This document shows positions 18,508 to 27,573 of a stretch of 64,000 bases of DNA, one piece after another (within the stretch, counting starts at the first letter, position 1; each line of letters opens with the position of its first letter). The DNA comes from Pectinatus frisingensis (GTDB lineage Bacteria > Bacillota > Negativicutes > Selenomonadales > Selenomonadaceae): positions 191,119 through 255,118 of the forward strand of contig NZ_WIQU01000022.1 in the NCBI RefSeq assembly GCF_015732285.1, in the 5' to 3' direction. The notes below the pieces were generated by a model. The model searched no databases. It saw nothing but the letters and a program-made list of their open reading frames with translations, and was not told where the DNA came from. The position numbers and the translations under genes are program-made.

Positions 18508-19452
18508 ATGAGTAAACTTGCGTTTATTTTTCCTGGTCAGGGTTCTCAGACAGTTGGAATGGGAAAAGAATTTTTTGATAACTATGCTATTGCTAAAAAA
18601 ATGTTTAAGGAAGCCGATGATGCATTAGGTTATTCGATCATGGATATGTGTTTTAATGGGCCGGCGGAAGATTTGAAACTGACGGCTAATACACAACCGG
18701 CGATACTCACTATCAGCGTTATTGCTGCAGCTATTTTAAAGGAACATGGTATTATACCGGAAATTACGGGCGGTCATAGTCTGGGAGAGTATTCAGCTTT
18801 AGTTGTCGCCGGTGCCATGAAATTTTCTGATGCCGTATATTTGGTAAACAGACGCGGAACTTATATGCAGGAAGCTGTCCCTGTCGGAGAGGGCGGTATG
18901 GCTGCGGTTATCGGGTTGGATCGGGATAAAATAATTGCTGTTTGTGATCAAGTTACTAAGAATACATCTTTGGTTCAGGCGGTCAATTTTAATTGCCCAG
19001 GGCAGGTGGTAATTGCAGGAACTACTGCAGGTGTTAACACAGCTGTTGAGACACTTAAGCAGACAGGTGCGAAAAAATGTGTAAACTTACCGGTAAGCGC
19101 GCCTTTTCATAGCAAGCTTATGGAACCGGCCGCCAAAAAATTAGCGGTGGAATTGGATAAAATAATGATAAAAGACGCTCAGATACCGGTAGTAACCAAC
19201 GTCACAGGGAAAGCTTTGATAAAAGCGGACGATATAAAAGAAAGCCTTATTAAGCAGGCAGCCAGTCCGGTAAAATGGGAAGATTGTATCCAGACGATGC
19301 AAAAGGCCGGTATACAGACTTTTGTTGAAGCAGGTCCGGGAAAAGTTTTATGTGGTTTTAACCGCCGGATTGATAAAACTATAACATCACTTAATGTAGA
19401 AAATATGGACTCTCTGCAAAAAACGCTTGATTATTTACAGGAGGTTCGCTAA
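18508..19452 (+). CDS. fabD: Malonyl-CoA:ACP transacylase
   Basis: Transfers malonyl from CoA to ACP to feed elongation. FIFPGQGSQTVGMGKE opens the protein; the nucleophile Ser lies in GGHSLGEYSAL (~residue 92), Arg in NRRGTYMQEA and His in APFHSKLM. The length of 314 residues is standard. ATG 18508 follows AGGGAGA. Its end carries the ribosome binding site of fabG (the two genes are 1 nt apart). Confidence 0.95.
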   Translation: MSKLAFIFPGQGSQTVGMGKEFFDNYAIAKKMFKEADDALGYSIMDMCFNGPAEDLKLTANTQPAILTISVIAAAILKEHGIIPEITGGHSLGEYSALVVAGAMKFSDAVYLVNRRGTYMQEAVPVGEGGMAAVIGLDRDKIIAVCDQVTKNTSLVQAVNFNCPGQVVIAGTTAGVNTAVETLKQTGAKKCVNLPVSAPFHSKLMEPAAKKLAVELDKIMIKDAQIPVVTNVTGKALIKADDIKESLIKQAASPVKWEDCIQTMQKAGIQTFVEAGPGKVLCGFNRRIDKTITSLNVENMDSLQKTLDYLQEVR

Positions 19453-19453
19453 A

Positions 19454-20197
19454 ATGCTCTTAGATGGCAAGGTGGCATTGATCACAGGCGCATCACGAGG
19501 TATTGGTCGTGCAATAGCTTTATCATTGTCGGCTGCAGGGGCAGCTGTAGCTGTTAATTATGCGGGAAATGCTGCGGCGGCAGAAGCCGTGCACTCTGAA
19601 ATAATTAAAAATGGCGGCAGGGCGATTATAATTAAAGCTGATGTTTCAGATGCAGCTGCTGTAGATGCGATGATTAAAAAAGTAATTGCTGAGTATGGTA
19701 CAATTGACATCTTGATAAATAATGCCGGTATTACTAAAGATACAATAGTGGCGCGTATGAAGCAGCAAGATTGGACAGCGGTTATAAATACTAATCTGTC
19801 AGGTGTGTTTAACTGCTGTAAACCGGCAGCTAAACTGATGATGAAAAAACGTGCCGGGAAGATTGTAAATATGGCTTCTGTCGTTGGTTTGACCGGCAAT
19901 ATTGGACAAGCTAATTATGCGGCAGCAAAGGCAGGTGTTATTGGTTTTACAAAGTCATTGGCACGTGAACTGGCTGCACGCGGTATTACAGTGAATGCAG
20001 TAGCACCCGGTTTTATTTCTACAGATATGACAGCGGTGCTTTCTGATAAGGCAAGAGAAAATATACTCAATGGAATTCCATTAAAGAAAATGGGTTCGCC
20101 TGAGGATGTTGCCGATGCTGTGCTGTTTCTGGTTTCCGGCAGGGCCGATTACATAACAGGACAGGTCATAAATGTTGATGGCGGAATGGTGATGTGA
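19454..20197 (+). CDS. fabG: 3-oxoacyl-ACP reductase FabG
   Basis: NADPH-dependent short-chain dehydrogenase that reduces beta-ketoacyl-ACP. It has TGASRGIGRAIA (cofactor loop, ~residues 12-23), NNAGIT, the catalytic Ser-Tyr-Lys in MASVVG and NYAAAKAG, and a C-terminal GQVINVDGGMVM. ATG 19454 is chosen over an upstream in-frame start because AGGAGG (19439-19444) lies 9 nt before it; 247 residues. Confidence 0.95.
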   Translation: MLLDGKVALITGASRGIGRAIALSLSAAGAAVAVNYAGNAAAAEAVHSEIIKNGGRAIIIKADVSDAAAVDAMIKKVIAEYGTIDILINNAGITKDTIVARMKQQDWTAVINTNLSGVFNCCKPAAKLMMKKRAGKIVNMASVVGLTGNIGQANYAAAKAGVIGFTKSLARELAARGITVNAVAPGFISTDMTAVLSDKARENILNGIPLKKMGSPEDVADAVLFLVSGRADYITGQVINVDGGMVM

Positions 20198-20247
20198 AAC
20201 TGTGAAAAGGCATAAGTATTGATTTTATGGAGGGAGGTGAACAACAC

Positions 20248-20478
20248 ATGTCGACATTTGAAAAAGTTAAAGATATTGTCGTAGAACAATTAGGCGTTGA
20301 AGCAAATGATGTTAAAATCGACTCCACGTTCATTGACGATTTAGGCGCTGATTCACTTGATATTGTTGAATTAATCATGGCTTTTGAAGAAGAATTCGGT
20401 ATCGAAATTCCTGATGAAGCTGCTGAAAAGATTAAAACCGTTCAAGATGTTGTAACCTATATAGATCAGGCTAAATAA
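20248..20478 (+). CDS. acpP: Acyl carrier protein
   Basis: Small acidic carrier of 76 residues. The phosphopantetheine Ser sits in [12 protein letters not shown] (~residue 36). ATG 20248 is chosen since a strong AGGGAGGTGA lies at 20231-20240; an earlier in-frame ATG at 20227 lies before that site. It is followed 13 nt later by a perfect hairpin that may protect or terminate part of the mRNA, which would raise ACP output over the downstream genes. Confidence 0.97.
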   Translation: MSTFEKVKDIVVEQLGVEANDVKIDSTFIDDLGADSLDIVELIMAFEEEFGIEIPDEAAEKIKTVQDVVTYIDQAK

Positions 20479-20491
20479 GATCATCAGTATG

Positions 20492-20522
20492 AGTTTAGGA
20501 AGCTTTTTAAGCTTCCTAAACT
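20492..20522 (+). terminator. Perfect hairpin between acpP and the second fabK-like gene
   Basis: AGTTTAGGAAGCTT (20492-20505) and its exact complement (20509-20522) form a 14-bp stem with a 3-nt loop. Only TATATAGG follows, so there is no strong U tract. Partial terminator or mRNA processing/stability site are both possible. It lies inside the operon. Confidence 0.6.
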
Positions 20523-20554
20523 TATATAGGCGAAAATTGATGGGAGGAGTTATT

Positions 20555-21499
20555 TTGAAGCTTCCGGAATTAAAGATTGGCGATAAGATCGCAAGAGTAC
20601 CGGTTATTCAAGGCGGTATGGCAATAAGATTGTCTACTGCACGTCTTGCTGCTGCAGTAGCAAATGAAGGCGGTATTGGCTTAATCGCTGCGTCCGGTAT
20701 GACAAATGACGAATTACGGTATGAAATTCGCTTGGCCCGTTCCTTAACATCGGGTATTATTGGTGTCAATATAATGGTTGCTGCTAAAAAGTTTAGTGAA
20801 TTAATGAAGACTGCTATTAAGGAAGGTATTGATCTGGTTGTGGCCGGAGCAGGTTTTTCCCGTGATATGTTTGGGATAGGTAAGGAATCGGGCACGCCGA
20901 TAGTTCCAATTGTATCTTCCGCTAAATTGGCGAAAATTTCTCAAAATCTTGGTGCATCTGCTATTGTGGTAGAAGGTAAAGAAGCCGGTGGGCATTTAGG
21001 GACGACAATTTCAATCAAGAAATTGATTCCAGAGATTCGCCAGGCAGTCAGTTTACCTATAGTTGCAGCCGGTGGAGTGCTTACAGGACAAGATATTGTT
21101 AATTTTATAAAGATGGGCGCAAATGGAGTCCAAATGGGGTCTCGGTTTGCTGCAAGTGAAGAGTCAAATGCAGCACCGGCTTTGAAAGAATTTTATTTAA
21201 AATCCGAGCCTGATGATATTGTAGTAATTCACAGCCCGGTTGGATTACCAGGCCGTGCTGTACGCAATCCCTTTTCTGAAAGAATAATGCAGGGACCTGT
21301 CCCGATAAGAACTTGTGATAATTGCCTAAAAAATTGCCGGCATAATTTTTGTATTATAAAGGCATTGGAAAGAGCTCAACAAGGAGATGTTGAGACAGGA
21401 TTGGTTTTTGCAGGTGAATATATCCATAAAATACAGGAGATATTACCAGTAAGGGAAATATTTGCGCGGCTGAAACACGAGGCTGCTATGGTAAATTAA
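20555..21499 (+). CDS. FabK/nitronate monooxygenase-like flavoprotein with Cys cluster (possible FabX-type)
   Basis: Second FMN TIM-barrel protein of the operon, distinct from FabK. The barrel is complete: VPVIQGGMAIRLSTARLAAA, GIIGVNIMVA, IVVEGKEAGGHLGTT, PIVAAGGVLTGQD and GVQMGSRF. After the barrel it has CDNCLKNCRHNFC: four Cys at about residues 254, 257, 261 and 266 (C-x2-C-x3-C-x4-C), a likely Fe-S site that plain FabK lacks. H. pylori FabX, a decanoyl-ACP dehydrogenase/isomerase for unsaturated fatty acids, has the same fold plus an Fe-S cluster. The link is inference. Nitronate monooxygenase is the generic alternative. The start is TTG 20555, after GGGAGG. Confidence 0.75.
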   Translation: MKLPELKIGDKIARVPVIQGGMAIRLSTARLAAAVANEGGIGLIAASGMTNDELRYEIRLARSLTSGIIGVNIMVAAKKFSELMKTAIKEGIDLVVAGAGFSRDMFGIGKESGTPIVPIVSSAKLAKISQNLGASAIVVEGKEAGGHLGTTISIKKLIPEIRQAVSLPIVAAGGVLTGQDIVNFIKMGANGVQMGSRFAASEESNAAPALKEFYLKSEPDDIVVIHSPVGLPGRAVRNPFSERIMQGPVPIRTCDNCLKNCRHNFCIIKALERAQQGDVETGLVFAGEYIHKIQEILPVREIFARLKHEAAMVN

Positions 21500-21519
21500 A
21501 GGTGAGGTGTACTATTATT

Positions 21520-22761
21520 TTGACGAACAGAGTAGTTGTTACCGGCTTAGGTGCAGTCACACCTATAGGTATCGGCAAAGATGAATTTTGGAAGGGACTT
21601 CTGGCCGGCAAATCGGGTATTGGTAAAATTACCCATTTTGATGCCAGTGATTTTAAAACACAGATTGCTGCAGAAATAGATGATTTTACAGCATCTGATT
21701 TTATCGATAAAAAAGAATCAAGACGTATGGATAGATATACACAATTTGCTATTACTGCCACTAAACTGGCGTTTGAAGATGCACAAGTCGATCTGACAAA
21801 AGAGGATCGGGAACGTATTGGCGTATTTATTGGAACCGGTATTGGCGGCATTGAAACTATGGATGAACAATACAGGGTCATTTTGGCTAAGGGACCAAAC
21901 AGGGTAAGTCCTTTCTGCGTGCCAATGATGATTGCCAATATGGCTACAGGCCAGACGTCTATTAATTTTGGACTTAAAGGACCGAGTTCCTGTCCAATTA
22001 CGGCTTGTGCTACGGGAACCAATGCAATTGGTGATGCAATGCGCACAATACAGCGTGGTGAAGCTGATGTGATGGTTGCCGGTGGCACAGAAGCGTGTAT
22101 ATCACCTTTACCTGTAGCCGGATTTGCCTCGATGAAGGCATTATGCACCGATATGAACGATAATCCTGCAAAAGCGTCACGGCCTTTTGACAAAAATCGC
22201 AGTGGTTTTGTAATGGGTGAAGGTGCGGGCGTTGTTATTTTGGAAAGTTTGGAACATGCAAAAAAACGCGGGGCGTCTATTTATGCTGAAATTGCCGGAT
22301 ACGCATCAACATCTGATGCATATCATATAACCAGTCCGGATCCTGATGCAGTACAACCGGCCAGATGTTTTTCTATGGCTGTAAAAGATGCCGGGCTTAA
22401 TTTGGAAGATGTGGATTATATAAATGCACATGGTACATCGACACAGCTTAATGAAAAGACAGAAACAAAAGCAATTAAAAAAGCTTTTGGAAAACATGCC
22501 TATGAATTGTCTATAAGTTCAATAAAATCGATGATAGGACATCTTTTAGGCGCTGCTGGTGGCATAGAGTGCATTGCTACTGTTTTGACAGTTAAAAACG
22601 ACATTATGCCGCCGACGATTAATTTAGATACACCCGATGAGGAATTGGATCTGGATTATGTGCCTAATGTGGCCAGAAAAAGAGTAATTAATGCTGCTAT
22701 TTCAGATTCTTTAGGATTTGGCGGACATAATGCAGCGATTCTTGTAAAGAAATTTAAGTAA
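21520..22761 (+). CDS. fabF: Beta-ketoacyl-ACP synthase II
   Basis: Elongating condensing enzyme. It starts TNRVVVTGLGAVTPIG; the catalytic Cys is in ITACATGTNAIGDAM (~residue 163), with His in NAHGTSTQLNE and SIKSMIGHLLGAAG. TTG 21520 is preferred, with AAAGGTGAGG upstream, and gives 413 residues, the family length. An in-frame GTG at 21502 lies within that binding site. The gene lies 20 nt after the FabX-like gene and 13 nt before rnc. Confidence 0.95.
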   Translation: MTNRVVVTGLGAVTPIGIGKDEFWKGLLAGKSGIGKITHFDASDFKTQIAAEIDDFTASDFIDKKESRRMDRYTQFAITATKLAFEDAQVDLTKEDRERIGVFIGTGIGGIETMDEQYRVILAKGPNRVSPFCVPMMIANMATGQTSINFGLKGPSSCPITACATGTNAIGDAMRTIQRGEADVMVAGGTEACISPLPVAGFASMKALCTDMNDNPAKASRPFDKNRSGFVMGEGAGVVILESLEHAKKRGASIYAEIAGYASTSDAYHITSPDPDAVQPARCFSMAVKDAGLNLEDVDYINAHGTSTQLNEKTETKAIKKAFGKHAYELSISSIKSMIGHLLGAAGGIECIATVLTVKNDIMPPTINLDTPDEELDLDYVPNVARKRVINAAISDSLGFGGHNAAILVKKFK

Positions 22762-22774
22762 GTCAGGGTTTATA

Positions 22775-23482
22775 ATGAATTTTTCCAAAGAACGTGAAGC
22801 TGAATTATTAAAATTGGCAAATGAACTGGGTGTTAAATTTACTGATTTAGGATTGCTTAATACCGCATTGACGCATACTTCCTATGCCAATGAAACCAGA
22901 TCCGGTATTAAACATAACGAACGTCTGGAGTTTTTAGGAGATGCAGTACTTGAGCTGGCATCAAGCACATATCTATTTAAAAGATTTCCTCAAATGGCTG
23001 AAGGTGAAATGACCAAAGCCCGTGCTTCGGTTGTTTGTGAGGCTACCTTGTCAAATTTATCGGCACAATTGAATGTAGGTTCTTTTCTTTTATTGGGTAA
23101 GGGAGAACGTTTGACTGGCGGTGATAAGCGGCCATCGATTTTGGCTGATGCTTTTGAGTCAATAATCGGTGCCATATATTTGGATCAAGGCTGGCAGATT
23201 GCATATGATTATATTATTGATAAATTACACGATGATTTTATAGCTGTTGAACAAGGATATAATCTTAAGGATTATAAAACAATCTTACAAGAAGTTGTTC
23301 AAAGTAAGGGAAAGCATATTGAATATAGATTGGTTTCGGAAGATGGGCCGGATCATGCCAAACAATTTTGTTTTGTTGCCATCATAGATGGAAAACAAGA
23401 AGAAATTGGCAGAGGCAGCAGTAAAAAGGAAGCTGAACAGCATGCGGCACTGTCGACGTTGAAAAGATATGATTTACTTTAA
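22775..23482 (+). CDS. rnc: Ribonuclease III
   Basis: Double-strand-specific endoribonuclease for rRNA and mRNA processing. The RIIID signature NERLEFLGDAVLEL is at residues ~49-62, and the second metal-binding DAFESIIGAIYLDQG at ~126-140. A C-terminal dsRNA-binding domain follows (DYKTILQEVVQSKGKHIEYR ... GRGSSKKEAEQHAA). It has 235 residues. It is the last gene of the operon, as in many Firmicutes where rnc follows fabF/acpP. The ATG is 13 nt from the fabF stop with a weak binding site. Confidence 0.95.
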   Translation: MNFSKEREAELLKLANELGVKFTDLGLLNTALTHTSYANETRSGIKHNERLEFLGDAVLELASSTYLFKRFPQMAEGEMTKARASVVCEATLSNLSAQLNVGSFLLLGKGERLTGGDKRPSILADAFESIIGAIYLDQGWQIAYDYIIDKLHDDFIAVEQGYNLKDYKTILQEVVQSKGKHIEYRLVSEDGPDHAKQFCFVAIIDGKQEEIGRGSSKKEAEQHAALSTLKRYDLL

Positions 23483-23516
23483 CACTTTAATAGAACAAGA
23501 TGATCTCACATGATGA

Positions 23517-23561
23517 ACTGCCACCCATAAGTTAATTGTAATTTAACTTATGGGTGGCAGT
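23517..23561 (+). terminator. Strong terminator after rnc
   Basis: A 19-bp perfect stem (ACTGCCACCCATAAGTTAA with 23543-23561) has a 7-nt loop followed by TTTTT. It closes the fatty acid operon. The stretch 23566-23676 behind it holds no recognisable gene. Confidence 0.92.
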
Positions 23562-23678
23562 TTTTATGATAAAATGCAGCTGTAGATAATTGTTTTGCCG
23601 GCAGGTATCAAATTAAAAATATGTCGGACTTGATTAAATGTGATTTATTATTGATTTAAAAATTCTGTTAAATAAAAA

Positions 23679-23819
23679 AGGGGGTGTCACACATAGCCAT
23701 TTTCATTCATAAATATGCAATATTTGTTCTTTTGGTCCGCCTTTAGGAGGGTAGGGGACCGCGTAGTGATAGTGGATTGCATCTTTATGAGGTCAATGCT
23801 GTTCATGCGACAGCCCCTC
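23679..23819 (+). repeat. Dispersed palindromic element, copy 1
   Basis: An imperfect palindrome of about 140 bp whose ends are GGGGGTGTCACAC and GCGACAGCCCCT. It contains the shared arm sequences TTTTCATTCATAAATATGCA and TTTATGAGGTCAATG. Its centre forms its own hairpin (GGTCC ... GGACC). It is in the gap between rnc and nifJ, separated from rnc by that gene's terminator. Confidence 0.8.
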
Positions 23820-23863
23820 AATCAAATTGATATTTCGTATTTTTTATTAATTATATTGTAAAA

Positions 23864-23908
23864 AATCGGCTGTCGCAGAGGTTGAATCAATTTCTGCAAC
23901 AGCCGATT
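23864..23908 (-). terminator. Terminator of nifJ
   Basis: A 16-bp inverted repeat with one mismatch (AATCGGCTGTCGCAGA with 23893-23908) is followed on the minus strand by TTTTTTAC. It lies 43 nt beyond the nifJ stop codon. Confidence 0.85.
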
Positions 23909-23950
23909 GAAAATTATATTCTAAACAAAAATAGATTTGCTGGAAAAAAG

Positions 23951-26900
23951 TTATTTTCCTGCTAATTTTTTATATATTGCCAAGCGTTCCTTTGCGTCTT
24001 TTTCCGTTTTTTCAAATAACAAGTCAGCTGTTTCAGGGAAAGCACGTTTTAAGGAATTGTAACGAACTTCACCCATAAGAAAATCGCGGAAGTTGGCAGT
24101 AGGTTCCTTAGAATCTAAACTGAACGGATTTTTTTCAGTATCCCGCATGTTAGGATTGTAACGGTAATTAGCCCAGTAACCTGCTTCAGTTGCACGTTTG
24201 GCTTCAATCTGACTCTTACCCATGCCAATTTTGATACCATGGTTTATACATGGTGCATAGGCGATTATAAGAGATGGTCCTTTATAACTTTCAGCTTCAA
24301 CAATAGCTTTTAGTGTTTGATTTTTGTCGGCGCCCATATTAATTTGAGCCACATAAACATAACCATAGGACATAGCCATCATGCCGAGATCTTTTTTCTT
24401 TGTCTTTTTCCCAGTTGCGGCAAATTCTGCAACTGCAGCTGTCGGTGTAGCCTTGGAAGATTGTCCGCCGGTGTTTGAGTATACTTCAGTATCCATGACC
24501 AGTACGTTGACATCTTCACCGGAAGCCAATACATGGTCAAGTCCGCCATAACCGATATCATAAGCCCAGCCGTCACCGCCAAAAATCCATTGTGAACGTT
24601 TGACCAGAAAATCTTTTTGATCAAAGATTTTATTCAAAAGAGCGTCATTGTCCTTTTCATTTTCCAATACACTGATAAGAGAGTCAGCACGATCTCTGCT
24701 GCCTTCACCTTCATCAAGTTTGTCAAGCCATGTTTCCATGACTGATTTTAATTCAGTGCTCACACCTTGTTCTATGGCAGACTTAACATCAGACGCTAAA
24801 GTGTTTCTTACAGCTTTGGCACCGAGGTACATGCCAAAACCATATTCAGCATTATCTTCAAATAAAGAATTAGCCCAAGCAGGACCGTGGCCTTTTTGAT
24901 TGGTTGTGTATGGCATAGAAGGAGCAGCAGAACCCCAAATCGAGGAACAGCCAGTAGCATTGGCAATCATCATGCGATCACCATACAGCTGTGTAATGAG
25001 TTTTACATATGGTGTTTCACCGCAGCCAGCGCAGGCACCGGAGAACTCAAGTAATGGCTTTTCAAATTGGCTTCCTTTAAGAGTATTCTTATTCATTGGA
25101 TTCTTTTTCGGTGCGACTTTTTTCGGATCGAATGCGTAATCGAAGATTGGTTGTTTAGGTGCCTGAGTATCGAAAGGTTTCATTTCCAAAGCCTTGGCTT
25201 TAGGTGCCGGACAAATCTGTGAACAATTACCACAGCCACTGCAATCATAAGGCGAAATAACAATGCTGAAATACATATCCTTAGCACCGATGGCTGGTTT
25301 GAACTGCATTCCTGTCGGAGCATTGTTTTTTTCTTCTTCAGTTAATAAGACAGGACGAATGACTGCATGCGGACAGACAAAAGAGCATTGATTACATTGA
25401 ATACAGTTATCAGCAATCCATTCAGGAACATTTATGGCAATACCGCGTTTTTCGTAAGCAGCAGTTCCAACAGGGAAAGTACCATCCTGCATACCTTTAG
25501 TAAATGCGCTTACAGGGAGTTTATCACCTTCCTGACGATTCATAGGAACGAGTATATCCTTAATGAAAGCCGGTACTGATTTTTCTTCTTTGACTTCATC
25601 AGGAATATTAGCCCAATTAGCGGGAACATTTATTTTGACAACGGCTTCGATACCCTTATCGACGGCACCGTTGTTCATATCGACAATATTCTGGCCTTTC
25701 TTACCATATGATTTTACAATGGAATCTTTTAAATACCCTACGGCTTTTTCGATAGGAATAATGTTGGTAAGTTTAAAGAAAGCTGATTGCATTACCATAT
25801 TGAAACGACCGCCTAACCCTAATTCCTGGGCAATTTTTACGGCATTGACAACATAAAAATTGATTTTATTTTTTGCTAAATAGCGTTTCATATAAGCCGG
25901 TAGATTTTTGGACAGTTCTTCTTCCGTCCAGTGAGTATTCAATAAGAACGTGCCACCTGGTTTTAAACCTGCAAGAAGGTCATACTTATGCACATAGGAT
26001 TCTTGTGAGCAGGAAATAAAGTTGGCTTTATTGATTAAATAAGGAGAACGAATAGGCAGTTTGCCAAAGCGCAAATGGGACATCGTGACACCGCCGGATT
26101 TTTTGGAATCATAAGCAAAATAAGCCTGTGCATACATGTCGGTATTGTCACCGATAATTTTTACAGCACTTTTATTGGCACCGACAGTACCATCTGAGCC
26201 TAATCCCCAGAATTTACAAGCAGTAGTTCCTTCTGGTGTAAAGTCAAGATCCTGCGGATATTTTGTTAAGGATGTATGGGTTACATCATCATCAATACTT
26301 AAAGTAAATCCATTTTTCGGAGAATCTTTTTTCAGTTCTTCGTACACAGAAAGAATATGATCGGGTGTTACGTCTTTACCGCCGAGACCATAACGTCCGC
26401 CGACAATTAACGGAGAGATATCACTGTCATAAAGTGCTGTCTTGACATCAAGATATAATGGTTCACCATATGAACCAGGTTCTTTAGTACGATCAATTAC
26501 AGCAATTTTCTTTACTGTTTTAGGAAGAGCCGACAGAAAATGCTTTATTGAGAAAGGACGATAAAGATGAACGGTAAGTACGCCGGTTTTTTCGCCCAGT
26601 GAATTCAAATAATCAACGGCTTCAGAAGCAGTTTCGCATACTGAACCCATAGCAATTATGATGCGTTCTGCATCGGGAGCACCATGATAATTGAATAAAT
26701 GATAGTCCCGACCAGTTATTTTGGAGAGCTGCTGCATACTTTCTTCAACTAATTCAGGAATAGCTTCATAATATTTATTTACAGCTTCTCTTTCCTGGAA
26801 ATATACATCAGGGTTTTGATTAGTGCCGCGAACTACGGGATGATCCGGATTTAAAGCATGATGACGAAATGCTGCTACTGCATCCCAATCAAGTAATTTC

Positions 26901-27475
26901 CCTAAATCATTATAATCTATTGTTTCAATTTTTTGAATTTCGTGAGAAGTGCGGAATCCGTCAAAGAAGTTTACGAAAGGTACATGTCCCTTTATAGCCA
27001 CCAAATGGGCAACAGCACTCAAATCCATAACTTGCTGGACACTGCTTTCAGCGAGCATAGCACAACCCGTTTGGCGTACTGCCATAACGTCCTGATGATC
27101 GCCAAATATATTGAGAGATGAAGTGGCTAGTGAACGGGCACTCACATGAAAAACTCCAGGTAAAAGCTCACCGGCAATTTTGTACATATTAGGAATCATC
27201 AGCAAAAGCCCCTGTGATGCAGTATATGTTGTTGTTAAAGCCCCTGCCTGTAAGGAACCATGGACAGTTCCTGCAGCACCTGCTTCAGATTGCATTTCGA
27301 TTACATTAACTTTTTGACCAAAAAGATTCTTAGCACCCTTAGCAGCCATGGCATCAACAGCTTCTGCCATTGGGGATGATGGTGTGATCGGATAGATTGC
27401 AGCAACATCAGTAAATGCATATGAGATATATGCAGCAGCTGTATTACCATCCATTGTCTTCATTTTTTTGTTCAT
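23951..27475 (-). CDS. nifJ: Pyruvate:ferredoxin (flavodoxin) oxidoreductase
   Basis: Single-chain PFOR that oxidises pyruvate to acetyl-CoA and CO2 and reduces ferredoxin, the central catabolic step of anaerobes. At 1174 residues it is full length. Order: N-terminal pyruvate-binding domain (DGNTAAAYISYAFTDVAAIYPITPSSPMAE), gamma domain, two 4Fe-4S motifs (CIQCNQCSFVCPHAVIRP and CSGCGNCSQICP, ~residues 685-760), and the thiamine diphosphate domain (GACAGCGETPYVK; GGDGWAYDIGYGGLDH). The ATG follows AAGGAGAG. It is monocistronic with its own promoter and terminator. Confidence 0.97.
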   Translation of the reverse strand: MNKKMKTMDGNTAAAYISYAFTDVAAIYPITPSSPMAEAVDAMAAKGAKNLFGQKVNVIEMQSEAGAAGTVHGSLQAGALTTTYTASQGLLLMIPNMYKIAGELLPGVFHVSARSLATSSLNIFGDHQDVMAVRQTGCAMLAESSVQQVMDLSAVAHLVAIKGHVPFVNFFDGFRTSHEIQKIETIDYNDLGKLLDWDAVAAFRHHALNPDHPVVRGTNQNPDVYFQEREAVNKYYEAIPELVEESMQQLSKITGRDYHLFNYHGAPDAERIIIAMGSVCETASEAVDYLNSLGEKTGVLTVHLYRPFSIKHFLSALPKTVKKIAVIDRTKEPGSYGEPLYLDVKTALYDSDISPLIVGGRYGLGGKDVTPDHILSVYEELKKDSPKNGFTLSIDDDVTHTSLTKYPQDLDFTPEGTTACKFWGLGSDGTVGANKSAVKIIGDNTDMYAQAYFAYDSKKSGGVTMSHLRFGKLPIRSPYLINKANFISCSQESYVHKYDLLAGLKPGGTFLLNTHWTEEELSKNLPAYMKRYLAKNKINFYVVNAVKIAQELGLGGRFNMVMQSAFFKLTNIIPIEKAVGYLKDSIVKSYGKKGQNIVDMNNGAVDKGIEAVVKINVPANWANIPDEVKEEKSVPAFIKDILVPMNRQEGDKLPVSAFTKGMQDGTFPVGTAAYEKRGIAINVPEWIADNCIQCNQCSFVCPHAVIRPVLLTEEEKNNAPTGMQFKPAIGAKDMYFSIVISPYDCSGCGNCSQICPAPKAKALEMKPFDTQAPKQPIFDYAFDPKKVAPKKNPMNKNTLKGSQFEKPLLEFSGACAGCGETPYVKLITQLYGDRMMIANATGCSSIWGSAAPSMPYTTNQKGHGPAWANSLFEDNAEYGFGMYLGAKAVRNTLASDVKSAIEQGVSTELKSVMETWLDKLDEGEGSRDRADSLISVLENEKDNDALLNKIFDQKDFLVKRSQWIFGGDGWAYDIGYGGLDHVLASGEDVNVLVMDTEVYSNTGGQSSKATPTAAVAEFAATGKKTKKKDLGMMAMSYGYVYVAQINMGADKNQTLKAIVEAESYKGPSLIIAYAPCINHGIKIGMGKSQIEAKRATEAGYWANYRYNPNMRDTEKNPFSLDSKEPTANFRDFLMGEVRYNSLKRAFPETADLLFEKTEKDAKERLAIYKKLAGK

Positions 27476-27544
27476 TTCATTCTCTCCTTTACAATTGCGA
27501 TTTTCATATTGTACTAATTATAATACGAATAATAATATACGCTT

Positions 27545-27573
27545 ATAATACACCCTTTTATAATTATTATCAA
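27545..27573 (-). promoter_or_regulatory. Promoter of nifJ
   Basis: On the minus strand TTGATA (plus 27568-27573) and TATTAT (plus 27545-27550) are 17 bp apart, about 70 bp before the nifJ ATG. The -35 overlaps the stop of the upstream radical SAM gene. The region is very AT-rich, so other pairs are possible. Confidence 0.55.

Noticed and set aside
23679-23819. Repeat copy 1 as part of an insertion sequence
   Set aside because: There is no transposase, no target-site duplication that I could see, and the element is only about 140 bp.
24379-27121. Several plus- and minus-frame open stretches inside nifJ
   Set aside because: They are alternative frames of a long conserved gene with no motifs or binding sites of their own.
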